Of a stretch of 64,000 bases of DNA, positions 32,185 to 43,908 are shown piece after piece. The position numbers and the translations under genes are program-made. Every line of letters begins with the position of its first letter. Position 1 is the stretch's first letter. The stretch is from positions 14,224,443 to 14,288,442 of the forward strand of contig OY829538.1 in assembly GCA_963691705.1 (NCBI GenBank), in the 5' to 3' direction. The notes under the pieces were generated by a model, which ran no database searches, had not been told where the DNA came from, and saw nothing but the letters and a program-made list of their open reading frames with translations. Source of the stretch: Viola odorata. Lineage: Eukaryota > Streptophyta > Magnoliopsida > Malpighiales > Violaceae.

Positions 32185-34027
32185 ATGCCTCGAGTAAAGC
32201 AAGTAGCCCATAAACTAGCTACCTCAGACCCAAAATGCTCCTCCTCCACTCAAAAATCTCTTAGCCTCGGCCCCGACGAGGAGTAACCACCTTCTCCGAC
32301 TATCCCTCCGACCGTCAAGCTAACCTAACCTCCACTGCCGCTCACCAGTCGGACAGTGAGCTAGAAATCACCAGTGCGGCTCCAGCGACCTCCACAATGA
32401 CGAGATCCGGTCGGGTTTCCAGAAAACCACCAACTTCCACCGCCACGCCCAAGAAACCAAAGGTTGAGAAAGCCTCCCCTGCGGCCACAAAGAAACTCAC
32501 GGTGGAGAAATTCATGCAGAACATTTTTGTGTCCGAATCTAAGCAGGAGAAGGAAGCGGCTGCCGGAGCTGAGGAAGAAGAGGTCAAACAGACCGCCGCT
32601 GGTGCCGAGGACAAAGAAGAAGGTTCCGGCGAGAATGAAGCCGAGGACGAGGAAGTCGATAAAGATGCTGAGAAGGAAAGAGCTGAGAGAGCTGAGGAAG
32701 AAGCAGCTCTCAAGCAGAGGCCACGAAAAAAGCCAAAGAAAAGGAAGTCGCAGCAAAGAAAGCGGCTGCAAAGGGCAAAGCTAAGACTCCGGCCGGAACA
32801 CTGTAGGCCCTGAGCAAGCAGGCCCCGACAAAGAAAGTACGTCGTGACCAAGACGGCGATTCAGACGTCGAGGGCTTGACGCAAATGCCTGCCTCTACCC
32901 CGCGAGCGTCTTCAATCCAGGTTGTCTCTGACCTCTCTAATCCCCATGAATGGTTGTCTTTTGATGATAAACCCTCCTTAGATAAGTTTCATGCTATGAA
33001 CACTAGAGGCGTTAGCCCGTGTGCGCGCCTAGATCTAGAATTTTTGGAAAAAATGGGACAGGACACTCGAGTCCGAGAGCTCGTTGGTAACATTGTTTGG
33101 AATTCTTTGTTCTTTTTAGAGTATCCAACCTATGTTGAGCCCTCGCTGGAGTTGTTTACCACTTTCTAGGTTGGTTCGGACCATTTCAAGCCTAAGGGCA
33201 AGCATAGACCGAACCCTTCAACCCCTGAACTAATTAATTTTCACTTAGCGAACAAATGGCTTAAACTATCCCTTAATGAGTTCAATTGTGCGCTTAATTT
33301 TGTCACTTCTGATGGTTTAAAATCCAGTGTTTATAAGAATTCCTTGACTGTGATTCCCCCTATTTTTGATGCTGATGTGGCCTTTCGTGAGTTATCTGAG
33401 AATCCTAATGTTGTTTTCAACCCCAAATCCTCTAAAGCGCATGAAATTATGGATCCTGCCCTTAGAATTTTGCATCGCTTTCTTGCTCTTACCTTTGCTG
33501 CTAGATTTGGTTATTCAGGGCAGTTAACCCTGCAAGAACTATTTCTTCTTTGGTGCATGAAAAATAAGCGTAGGGTGAATTTAGGATTTTGGGTTGCATG
33601 TGCTATTATTCATGTTCAGAACGGCTCTCGTGGCCCCATTTTAGGATCTCTGATTGCTTTGCTTGTTGTGAATTTGCGCAATATTGATTTGACCTCTGCT
33701 GGCCTTAGTGAGCCAATTGCTTGTAAGGATTTAGACCCCCATACACTTGATGTTATGGGGCATTTGTGCATCTCACATGGTATTTTGAGGTTTTCCATAG
33801 GTAGCACGCCCTCGGGAGAGAAGGTCTTCGGCACGAAGCATGGAGGAGATTTCGCCTACCCCAACCTTTCAAGGCCTCAAGCCCCTGTTGCCCCTCATAC
33901 CCCCGAAGGAAATTCCAATCGCGCCCCCGAAGCCAAGCAAGTCATCCGATCCGGCGCCCCAGACACTCCTCAGAATCGAACTTCTGCTCCAAGCAGTTCT
34001 CGCAGAACTTCGAGGCCAGGCAACTGA
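32185..34027 (+). pseudogene. Third ORF, Athila type (element B)
   Basis: It starts MPRVKQVAHKLATSD at 32185, stops at 32284-32286, and homologous sequence resumes in other frames. The middle section is charged and low complexity, with long Glu/Ala and Lys/Arg runs (32397-32813). The conserved part starts near 32876 (SNPHEWLSFDDKPSLDKF, GVSPCARLDLEF, LELFTTF), stops at TAG 33167-33169 where the family has Trp, and continues in frame to 34027 (FRELSENPN, ALRILHRFLALTF, RRVNLGFWVA, TLDVMGHLCIS). The C-terminal half is the best preserved part and is closest to A. Confidence 0.78.
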
Positions 34028-35803
34028 AGTGGCCCGACAACTGAAGTGGCCAGGAGCAAGCTTCCACCCTCTTGATCCCCCCCCCTGAACAATTCATTTT
34101 TCTTGCCCTCGAGGAGGGCCAAAAACATTTCTACCTGCTTTTTATTTTGTCATGTATTTATTTTAATTTCCGCTGAACTTCTTGTGTGTGCCCTTCCCAC
34201 ATTGAGGACAATGCGAAGCCTAAGTGTGGGGAGGGATATTTGTGTTTGTTTGTTTGCATGTTTATTTATTTATTTGCTTGTTGCATGACTGCATATTTTT
34301 CGGATTTTTCAAAAAAATTTGGATTTTTAATTTTTAAGACTTTGCTAAATTTTTGCCAAAAATCTGCCACTGCCCAGTTTTTAAAACCTCTATCAATGGA
34401 CACACACTTTTGATCACATACGCACAAGTATGAGCCACTAGCACCTTGTCTAGACCTAGCTATTCCCATTCTTGCCTGCTGAGCCTTATATCCATATCCA
34501 GGCCTCGACATCAGTAGTCACAAAAGCACCCTGTGAGCACTTGAGCTTCCATGCCTATTTCTTCTCTTGTGTGATTAGGATGCTTTAGCTAGGCACTGGT
34601 TGATCTTGCAAGATATCCCTGGCTGTAGGCACCATTAGACATGGGAAAGCATCGATTTGACAGAAAAAACTTTGCATCAATGTCTTTTTCTTTCTTTTCT
34701 CCCTCTCTCTCTCTCTTCTCTTTTCATGCCCCCAACATTCCCCTTCTTTTCATTTTCTTTCCTGACCATTCTTCTTTTCTTGATCTTTTTCCTTGGCAGG
34801 TAAGGTAGCGATTATTGAGGGTAACGTCGAGGGCTAGACACCTAACGCACGCGCAGATAAATCCAAGTGTGGGGAAGCAGAGAACAAAACCAGAGATCTA
34901 GGGCAAGAAAAAAAAATAGAAAATAAAAAATCTTTTAGCCCTAGATCATTTGAAGCAATCGAGCCCTAGAAAGTTTCAAGTGTGGGGAAGCCAAAGAAGT
35001 CACCATCGATGCTGGAAGCAGATCAAGGGCAAGCACCGAACGAAAAATCAAAAGTTTCATGCCCCGGAAGAATCAAGATTTTGTAACTGGTTCGTGCCCC
35101 CTCTCATCTCTTCTAAAAAAAACATTTAAATTTCAAAATAAAAGGAGGTGGGCATTAAGCGAATAAAAAGAGTATTCGCATCCGAAGCCTCAACAAGAAG
35201 AGTCTCGTGCCCTCGAAAAGAAGACCTCTATCTAGCCCCCGAACTACTTCATGCCCTCGATACAAGTTGCCTTGCCACATCGCCTTTTTCCTAAGCCAAG
35301 GAGTCCATCCAGGTTATATCTAGTCCTTTCTTTTCTTGCCTTCTTTTCTCCCCTCATATCTCTTTTGTTCATCTCCTACTTCCCTCTTCCACATTTCTAG
35401 CTCATTCCATCCCTTTTCTTTCTTTTTGTTGATGCGTTGTTTTCCCGATTGTTGATTGCCCATGCATGTGTTCTACAACACTCAGATTGATGTGCAAGTT
35501 TGACTTTGTGCTGTGTTATGTGCATTTAGTTTTGAGAGTAAACACTTAGCCTTGCTTGCGAGAGTGAGTTTAAACACGTATCTAGTGAGGACTGCTGATT
35601 AAGGGCTTGATATGGGAAAGTTTGATCTTCGGGGTCATTACCCCTCTAGTTTGATGCAGGTGTCTCCTAGGTGAGAATGGGTTTTGTGCGAAGTCTAGCC
35701 TGGTGCTGGTTCGTATTTGTGTGTGGTTACTGTGTTGTCTGTTTCTAGAGGTAGTTTCAGTTTTGTGATTGCTTGAGGGCGAGCAATGGGCAGTGTGGGG
35801 ATT
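34028..35803 (+). other. 3' UTR of Athila B
   Basis: It contains ATTGAGGACAATGCGAAGCC followed by TAAGTGTGGGGAGGG near 34200-34232, further CAAGTGTGGGGAAG copies at about 34863 and 34978, the CAG/GTAAGG junction at 34799/34800 after a long pyrimidine tract, an 8-nt A run at 35115, and the terminal CAGTGTGGGGATT at 35791-35803 (polypurine tract). Confidence 0.75.
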
Positions 35804-36441
35804 TGATAGCATGTCTTTATTGTAGCTTTTTGTATCTTTTTTCCGGCCTTTTCGAGGGCAAGATACTTCTGATTTGCCATTTTTTCCCATCTTTTTGCGG
35901 ATCAGTGCCTAAAAGGAGAAAAGAGCAAAAACGAGCATTTTTTGAAGGATTTCTGGAGTTTTGAAGATCGAGGTCTAGAAGAGCAGAAGTCATCGAGCCC
36001 GCAACGCTAACCAGACCAGTGAGCAGTCTCATGCCCTCGACTCCCCTGCGTTAGATCAGAGATTGAAAGCCAAAGGAAGGAATCCCAAACGTTTCTAGAA
36101 GGTGCCAGAAGATTCCAAAAGATTCCAAAATATCCTCTGCCAAGGACGCGGTCCCCCTGTGTTCTGGCGTCCTCCCAAGCGCTGACACCCTCTCTCCCTT
36201 AGCTGTATTTTTGTCCCCTAGCTAGTTTTAGCCTATTTAAGCTTAGCTTTAGGGTTTTTTGTAAGGGGGCTGACTTAAGACACTAAAAACATCACTCATT
36301 CTTTTACCCTAATTTCTAGGGATTTTATTCTCTTGGGTTTTGGAGCAGCCGCCAGTTTTGTAAAGGAGGAAGCTTTTCTCCTTGGATTTATTAAATCATA
36401 TACCGATTTCTTCTAATCCTTTTCTTTACCCTTTATTGCAT
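35804..36441 (+). repeat. 3' LTR of Athila B, first part
   Basis: It starts TGATAGCATGTCTTTATTG after the purine tract. It is interrupted by Athila C at 36442; the last five bases TGCAT are duplicated at 51545-51549. It carries a hairpin AAGGAG/CTCCTT at 36363-36383. Confidence 0.85.
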
Positions 36442-37809
36442 TGATAGAGCGTTTTATGTCCATAATTCTTCCCTCTTTTGTATGCCTTTTTAGATCATGA
36501 TGCTACTTATATTGCTGTGTTTATTCACTTTTTACAGATCTGGGCTAATTAAGAGAAAAATACAAAAAGGAGCGCTTTCTATCATTTTCTGGAGAATTGA
36601 GCAGCTAGGCTGTGCAGCTGGACGTTCGCAGAAGGCAGCAGTGTCCTAGCGAGAAAAGGAAACAAGCGCAGAAAAGGAATATATCGGGTCCGCCCACTTA
36701 TTGCTCCAGGAATCCTAATTTCGGTAGAAGGCCAATAAAGAATATAATTCCAGTCGGATTAGGAGTTTTATTTGTAATAGTTCTATAAATACTTTTAGTA
36801 ATTAGGTTTTCTACATCTCTTCCTCCGCTCCCGCTAGACTTTGGCGCCACCATTGCCTTCGGGATCCTTGTTCTTTCTTTCAATAAACCGGAGCTTTGCT
36901 CCGGCCGGTAATAAATAGGATTTCTTTCTTCCTTCTTCCTTCTCTATAATTATGCAATTGATTTATTTATTTACTTTTACTTTTAATATGTGCGGCTAAG
37001 TCTCCTTGTTCTTGGTAAGAATCGACTGAAGGTTGTAAGGGAAGCCGTGAGGTCAAACTGCACTTTACATATTCCAAGCTAATAACTATCTTGTTTAATA
37101 TTTAATTGTCAAAAACCCTAGGATTAATTACAAGCTTGATCAACTAGTAGTTAACTTAGAGTTTTATAATCGACTTTGTGGTTATACCTAACGCGAAGCT
37201 ACAGGGTAAAAGCAGATAACCATTCTGGAGGTAATCGGGATCCTGGTCTCTTCTAGTTGGATTAAACGGATCGTTCGGGTAGAGCCTCGAGCGTACTGAG
37301 TGTCTCGCCCGAGACGCGTCTTACCTCCTCTTCATGGGCAGCCGAGTGTTGTCTCCATAAGCGTACCTTGGAGGACGGCAGACTGTCAAGGTTACCCCAT
37401 AAGCGTACCTTGGGGTAGCTTCTCTTACGAAGGTAAGCAGGGGGCCTAAGCGTACCTGGTCCCCATAGCGCGTCTATCAGCTCGGGGTAGACGATACTTG
37501 CACCGATGACCGGCTAACCATAATTGCAACTGGATACAGATTCTTACTGGGAACCTTCTCTCTGTTGATTTCTTATCTCTTTTATCTTCTTTTATTACTG
37601 TTTTAAATAGTCAATAAACAAACAAACAAACAACCATTCAAAAAAAAACCCTTTTTGTTACTACCTTATTTAGACTTCTCTGTCAATCAAATCAAATTGA
37701 GTATTAATCCCTTAATCCCTGTGTTCGACCCTGTTGCCACTATATATAATTTATTGTGCATTTGACTGCAGGTTTTATTATTATTTTTGACAGGTTCGAC
37801 AACCGATCA
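36442..37809 (+). repeat. 5' LTR of Athila C
   Basis: 1368 bp, repeated at 50178-51544. AATAAA at 36882-36887 is followed at once by a perfect 7-bp hairpin CCGGAGC/GCTCCGG with TTT loop (36888-36904). Three tandem stem-loops sharing the loop AAGCGTACCT lie at 37352-37464. Confidence 0.94.
37352..37464 (+). promoter_or_regulatory. Three tandem stem-loops with a common loop (Athila C 5' LTR)
   Basis: Stems are CTCC/GGAG (37352-37374), TTACCCC/GGGGTAG (37392-37418) and GGGGGCC/GGTCCCC with one G-T pair (37440-37464). All three loops contain AAGCGTACCT. The 3' LTR copy is at about 51086-51200. The same three positions form stem-loops with other sequences in B and D and two of them in A. Confidence 0.6.
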
Positions 37810-37814
37810 AATTT

Positions 37815-37832
37815 TAGCGTCGCTGCTGGGGA
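37815..37832 (+). other. Primer binding site, degraded tRNA-Asp type (element C)
   Basis: TAGCGTCGCTGCTGGGGA, 5 nt after the LTR. It matches the tRNA-Asp complement seen in A with three to four transition-type changes. Confidence 0.75.
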
Positions 37833-37863
37833 TTAACGATATTAACTCTCTCTTCCTTTTTGT

Positions 37864-39161
37864 ATGACCAGGTCATCCAACTCAACTCTACTGCCTTACG
37901 ACCCAGAAATCAGGAGATCAGAAAGAGTAGCTCGCAAATTAGCCAAGCAACACCAATCTGCAAATCCTACATCAAATTCACCTGAACTCCCCCTAATAAC
38001 TTGGAACCTCCCGCTTACGACGAACAACTCGACCTAGCCACTAAAGATCACCTCCATCCCAAACCAACAATCATGGCCGAGGAAGGAGAAGTGGTCATTC
38101 CACCCGCCGTCAATCCTTCTATAGAAGATCTGAATGCCACCACTGAATCCACCGCTGGGTGTATAGCATGGCCCGTTGTAGCCCACGATTGGGTAATCAA
38201 ATCATCGGTCCTTCACTATTTACCGAAGTTTCATGGCATCCATAGGGAAAGTGCACTCCGACATCTCCAACAACTCCATACTGTTTGCGAAGCTCTGAAG
38301 CCCGTAGAGGTGGACATCAATCAAGCTAAGCTTAGGGCTTTTATGTGGTCGCTTGAAGATGACGCACGCAACTGATTCTATGACCTCCATGCCCTATCAA
38401 TCACCAGCTGGGCCGATATGTTCAAAGCTTTCACGGAAAAGTACTATCCCACCACTATGGCGAATGTTACAAAGAAACAGTTAGTTTCCATTATGCAGAA
38501 AGAGTCCGAGAACTTAGGACAATACTATGACCGTTACAAAAAGATGCAGACTCTCTGCCCCTCGCATAACATTCCTGACCACGCCCTCCTCCAGTATTTT
38601 TATGAGGGATTGCGAGGGCAGAGCAAAGAATTAATTGACGCTGCCAGTCACGGTTCCCTTCTTGCCCTAACCCCTGTGGATGCCAAAGCTCTTCTGGAGC
38701 TCATGGCTAAGAACGTTGTACCTTTGGAACTACTGCCCACTACTACTCATGACGCCCGGTCTGCTGCAATGGAAAATCAACTTTCCACCATTACTGAAAT
38801 GCTTCAGAACATCTCTACCGGCCAGCCCATGTAGATCAAGGCGTGTGGATTTTGTAACTTTACTGACCACCCAACGGACGCTTGTCCACACATCCCGGAC
38901 GAAATAGACGTGAATGCTATAGGGAATTACAATGGAGCTCCCAGGAAATACGAACCCTACACACAGAATTACAATAATGGCTGACGGCATCCAAACTTGA
39001 GCTACGGCAACAACCAACAGCCACAGCCAGTGCCAAATCAGCCATAGCCGTAAAATCCATTCCAGAATCAGCAGCAGCCGTCTTTTAACCTCCAGAACTT
39101 CAGGCCTCGGCCCAACTACCCCAATAACAAGCAATATCAGTACCAAGCTCAGCAAGGACCC
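37864..39161 (+). pseudogene. gag of Athila C, multiple stops
   Basis: It starts MTRSSNSTLLPYDPEIRRSE at 37864 in the same context as A. A frameshift near 37990 moves the reading to the frame used from 38001 onward, which is then kept through gag and protease. The gag core is recognisable (AWPVVAHDWVIKSSVLHYLP, MFKAFTEKYYPTTMANVT). Stops are TGA at 38373-38375 (Trp in A), TAG at 38832-38834, a TGA near 38982 at a Trp position and TAGs near 39045 and 39051 at Gln-rich positions. The zinc knuckle CGFCNFTDHPTDAC is intact. Confidence 0.86.
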
Positions 39162-41057
39162 TTGGGGCATCCACCCCAAGTCGCTGAGGTACTAAATTTG
39201 CACACTCTTATTCTCGATATTCAAAAACAATTGGGAATTTTATCTGCAGAGGTAAAAGAGATGAAGAATGGAGGACGGTTGCCACCACAGCCAGAAGCCA
39301 ACCCTAAGCACGGAGCCTATGTCATGACACTCCGTAGTGGCACGCACTTACCTAACCGAGAGTCGCTAGCCCGAGAAGCTGAACACCCAGATTCCACACC
39401 TGTCGCTAATGAAATAGAAACCGTTAACGAAAAAGAGAAAAAGGTCTACACCTCAAGGAAACCAGGTACGCCAATTAATATTGATAAGAATTCTGAATTC
39501 TCTGAAGACTTCATCATTAAAGTCCTCGAACCCCCGTTCCCACACAGGTTAGTCAAAAAGAAAAAAGACAAGGAGGAAAAAGAAATTTTTGACTTATTCA
39601 GTAAGGTTCAAATTAACATCCCACTTTTGCAGGCTATTAAAAACGTCCCGCGATATGCTAAGTTTCTAAAATCTCTATGCACTAACAAGAGTAAATTGGT
39701 AGGCGTGAACAAAATCATTGTGGGAATTAATGTATCCGCTGTTATTCAAAGGAAGATCCCTTCCAAGTGTGCAGACCCAGGGATGTTTACCATCCCTTGC
39801 AAACTTGGGGGCACTGACATTGGAAAAACTATGTGTGACTTAGGTGCAGGTATCAACGTCTTGCCCTTGATGATCTTTACCAGACTATGCCTCGGACCAC
39901 TGAAGTCAACTCGAGTCATTATCCAATTAGCGGATCGATCAGTAATCTATCCGGAAGGTATCATTGAGGACGTCCTCGTCCAAGTTGGCAGTCTCCTCTT
40001 CTCAGCCGATTTCTATGTGATCAGCATGGAAGACGAGCAAGGCACCAGACCCTCCGACGTTCTTCTAGGCTGGCCCTTCCTCAGGACAGCCCGTGCTAAG
40101 ATAGACGTCCATGACGTGTCCATCACTCTCGAGTTTGACGGACAGATTATTCGATTCAGTATGCTTGATGTTATGCGTTACCCTTCCGAGTTCTCGAGTC
40201 TTAATTTTATTGATATCATTGAGCTGGATGTTGAGGAAATCGCTGACTTATTCTCTGTTGACCCTCTACAGCTTGCCCTAGCCAATAGTGTCAACTTCAC
40301 AACCATGGATCACTTAGACTCCAAATTCGTCACCCCACCTAACTTACGCGACATCGTAGCTGTTCTGGAGACCACCCCTCATTCTCCTTTCAAAATGGTA
40401 ATAACTCCTCTACCTTCTGAATACACTAAGATTCCTCCTTCCATTGTGCAGGCTCCAAATTTGGATCTCAAAGTTTTGCCCGCACACCTGAAGTATGTTT
40501 ACCTCGGAAGCAATGATTCTCTGCCAGTGATCATCTCCAGCAAACTTGACGCCGAGGAGGAGATAACTCTCGTCACCTTACTAAAGGAATTCAAGAAAGC
40601 CATTGGATGGACAATTGCATATATCAAGGGACTATCTCCAGCCCTGTGCATTCATCGGATACACCTAGACGAAGATAGCAAGTCTGTTCGTCAGCCACAG
40701 CTCCGCCTTAACCCCCCAATGATGGAGGTCGTTAAGAAAGAAATATTAAAGCTCCTCGACGCTGGTGTGATCTACCCTATCTCGGACAGTACGTGGGTCA
40801 GCCCAGTTCAGGTTGTCCCAAAGAAGACAAGTATCACAATCACCACTAGACAGAATGGCGAACAGATCCCCACTCGCGTACAGAACGGATGGCGCGTTTG
40901 TATCGATTACCGTCGATTAAACGCTGCCACGAGGAAGGACCACTTCCCCTTGCCGTTCATTGACCAGATGCTAGAACGACTGGCTGGAAAGACACACTAC
41001 TGCTGCCTCAATGGTTACTCAGGATTTCACCAAATACCAGTTGCCCTAGACGATTAG
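39162..41057 (+). pseudogene. gag C-terminus, protease and RT N-terminal half (Athila C)
   Basis: This 631-codon open stretch is the longest uninterrupted retroelement frame in the window. It covers the gag tail (GGRLPPQPEANPKH), the protease (CDLGAGINVLPL; DVLLGWPFLRTARAKIDVHD, with Trp where A has Arg) and the RT fingers (VCIDYRRLNAATRKDHFPLP). At the palm the motif reads YCCLNGYSGFHQI: the catalytic Asp seen in A (LDG) is Asn, codon AAT at 41010-41012. It ends at TAG 41055-41057 where A has a Gln codon. Unlike A, no stop separates gag from protease, so gag-pol is probably one frame in this lineage. Confidence 0.9.
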
Positions 41058-41605
41058 GACAAGACAACCTTTACTTGCCCTTTCGGTACTTTTGCATACA
41101 GGAGGATGCCTTTCGGTCTTTGCAACGCACCTGCCATATTCCAGCGTTGCATGGTTAGTATCTTCTCAGAGCTCGTTGAACACGGCATTGAGGTATTTAT
41201 GGACGATTTCACCATCTACGGTAATTCTTTTCCCGAATGCTTAGTCACTTTACGAAAAGTTTTACAAAGATGTGTTGAAACTAACCTTGTCCTCAATTTT
41301 GAGAAGTGTCATTTTATGGTAGATCAGGGACTGATTTTAGGTCACATTGTCTCTCACAAGGGGATTGAAGTAGATAAAGCCAAAATCGAGGTAATCGAGT
41401 CTCTTCCATATCCTACTTGTGTACGCGAAGTACGTTCTTTTCTTGGTCATGCAGGATTCTACAGGAGGTTCATCAAAGACTTCTCCAAGATCACACAGCC
41501 GATATGCCAGCTGCTACAGCGAGACATTGAGTTCATCTTCGACGACAATTGTAAGGCCGCATTCGACCTCCTAAAATAGAAGCTCATCTCGACCCCCATT
41601 ATTTG
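41058..41605 (+). pseudogene. RT C-terminal half and RNase H start (Athila C)
   Basis: Same frame, open again from 41106 (MPFGLCNAPAIFQ). It includes the catalytic VFMDDFTIYG box and FLGHAGFYRRFIKDFSKI. At the position where A and B have TAG after LL, this copy has CAG (LLQRDIEF). TAG at 41577-41579 follows DLLK. The reading is then cut by the Copia-type insertion after 41605 (target ATTTG). Confidence 0.9.
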
Positions 41606-42569
41606 TGTTGGAGTCCAGCTCATATTGGCTGAAGGAGATTGTTGTGGGCCTAGCCCAAGTGGGCTCACATGTAATTGTTTGTTCTAGTTTGATTAGAAGT
41701 CTGATTAGAAAAAGAAAAAGAAAAGAAAAGAAAGATTAGAGTATGACTTGTAGTAGGATTGTGTAACCTAATTAATTAGGTTGCCCACTAATATATGTAT
41801 ATATATATGGTGGCTCAGGTTGGGAGAAGAAACACACAGAGAGAGAAAAATGTGAGGGGGAGATTTCTCTAGCGCGGTCTCCTCGATCTAGATGTGAGAT
41901 TGAGTTGAGAAAGATTGTAAAATCAGTTGCAACGAATAGCAACTGAGAGAGATTGTGAAAGGGTTGCTGTTGAGCATCCTGAGAGATTGTGTTAGGGTTG
42001 CTGTTGAGCATCCTAAGAGATTGCAAGAGGGTTGTTGTTGAGCATCCTGTGAGAGAGAAGAGAGAAAACAGATTTCGCCAAACTCTGTGCAGCTGCGGGA
42101 GAATCGTCGCAGCGACTTCGTTCACCGTTGGATCTGGGTGAAATTTGGACAGCAGGTGCACGACTTCTGGTTCTTCAATCTGAACGGTTGGATCGGTGAG
42201 AAGTTATCTGGTGCGGTAGAAATCCTGTCCCGATTGAAGCAGTGGAAATCTGGTTTTGGTTCTCTATTCTCATATCTCTTGTTTTTCTCGGATTGATTGA
42301 TTGATTGGATTGTTTGATTGGTACTATTGGTGATAGTGGTGTATTTCAGATTATTCCTATAGTTGAGATAGGGATTTTGCTTGGTTGTACACATTGATCA
42401 TCATATAGTGGATTGACTGGCTTGTGCCCGTGGTTTTTTACCTGTTGAGGTTTTCCACGTTAAAATCTCTGTGTTATTTTTGATTGCTTTTGATTGGTAG
42501 GGGTTATTGATTCTTGGGATAAGATTGTTTGCTGCGCAAATTGATTGTCGATTGGAAATAACCCCAACA
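41606..42569 (+). repeat. 5' LTR of the Copia-type element
   Basis: 964 bp, matching 42940-43903. It contains three degenerate repeats of GGGTTGYTGTTGAGCATCCT around 41965-42045. Confidence 0.94.
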
Positions 42570-42711
42570 ACTGGTAGCGGAGCGTAAGGTTTGAAAGAAT
42601 AATGATGCTGAATTTTTAGCAGTGCAGAAAAAAGAGGATTTGTGATTGTGATGATGAATCCATGATTGTGATTGTGATTGATGAAGGGTAAGCAAAGGAG
42701 CAGCTGTAATC

Positions 42712-42897
42712 ATGAAGGGGGAGTTTGCTTCTAACAATGTTTACCGATTGATTGGAACCGCGGTTAAGAGTAAAGTACAAGGTACTTACAAAAGATTGAA
42801 TGATGCTGATGGCCAGATAGAGTTACCTAGGAGAAGAGTTAGCTTTGCGGTGTTGACCGGTGAGAAAGCGAACTTGACTCCTACTCAGATTGCATGA
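42712..42897 (+). CDS. 61-codon ORF inside the Copia-type element, unrecognised
   Basis: This is the only ORF of note in the 370-bp interior (MKGEFASNNVYRLIGTAVKS at its start, ending NLTPTQIA). It is basic overall with a Lys/Arg-rich centre. I recognise no domain. It could be a leftover of the parental polyprotein or captured host sequence, or it may not be translated. It is intact, but the element is so young that this means little. Confidence 0.3.
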   Translation: MKGEFASNNVYRLIGTAVKSKVQGTYKRLNDADGQIELPRRRVSFAVLTGEKANLTPTQIA

Positions 42898-42939
42898 AGA
42901 TTGGTGATTCCCCCATGATATGAGCTGGAGGGGGAGAAT

Positions 42940-43903
42940 TGTTGGAGTCCAGCTCATATTGGCTGAAGGAGATTGTTGTGGGCCTAGCCCAAGTGGGCTC
43001 ACATGTAATTGTTTGTTCTAGTTTGATTAGAAGTCTGATTAGAAAAAGAAAAAGAAAAGAAAAGAAAGATTAGAGTATGACTTGTAGTAGGATTGTGTAA
43101 CCTAATTAATTAGGTTGCCCACTAATATATGTATATATATATGGTGGCTCAGGTTGGGAGAAGAAACACACAGAGAGAGAAAAATGTGAGGGGGAGATTT
43201 CTCTAGCGTGGTCTCCTCGATCTAGATGTGAGATTGAGTTGAGAAAGATTGTAAAATCAGTTGCAACGAATAGCAACTGAGAGAGATTGTGAAAGGGTTG
43301 CTGTTGAGCATCCTGAGAGATTGTGTTAGGGTTGCTGTTGAGCATCCTAAGAGATTGCAAGAGGGTTGTTGTTGAGCATCCTGTGAGAGAGAAGAGAGAA
43401 AACAGATTTCGCCAAACTCTGTGCAGCTGCGGTAGAATCGTCGCAGCGACTTCGTTCACCGTTGGATCTGGGTGAAATTTGGACAGCAGGTGCACGACTT
43501 CTGGTTCTTCAATCTGAACGGTTGGATCGGTGAGAAGTTATCTGGTGTGGTAGAAATCCTGTCCCGATTGAAGCAGTGGAAATCTGGTTTTGGTTCTCTA
43601 TTCTCATATCTCTTGTTTTTCTCGGATTGATTGATTGATTGGATTGTTTGATTGGTACTATTGGTGATAGTGGTGTATTTCAGATTATTCCTATAGTTGA
43701 GATAGGGATTTTGCTTGGTTGTACACATTGATCATCATATAGTGGATTGACTGGCTTGTGCCCGTGGTTTTTTACCTGTTGAGGTTTTCCACGTTAAAAT
43801 CTCTGTGTTATTTTTGATTGCTTTTGATTGGTAGGGGTTATTGATTCTTGGGATAAGATTGTTTGCTGCGCAAATTGATTGTCGATTGGAAATAACCCCA
43901 ACA
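42940..43903 (+). repeat. 3' LTR of the Copia-type element
   Basis: Nearly identical to 41606-42569. Differences seen are CG-to-TG changes at two sites and one G/T difference. Confidence 0.94.
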
Positions 43904-43908
43904 ATTTG

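Larger units (their letters stand above)
41606..43903 (+). mobile_element. Short non-autonomous Copia-type LTR element (2.3 kb)
   Basis: Two 964-bp LTRs (41606-42569 and 42940-43903) begin TGTTGGAGTCC and end ACCCCAACA. They flank only 370 bp, and the target duplication ATTTG is perfect (41601-41605, 43904-43908). By eye the LTRs differ at about three positions, so this is the youngest insertion in the window. TGGTAGCGGAGC just inside the 5' LTR resembles the usual Copia primer site TGGTATCAGAGC with three mismatches. GGAGGGGGAGAA before the 3' LTR is a typical Copia polypurine tract. With no gag or pol it must depend on a helper element. Confidence 0.9.
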
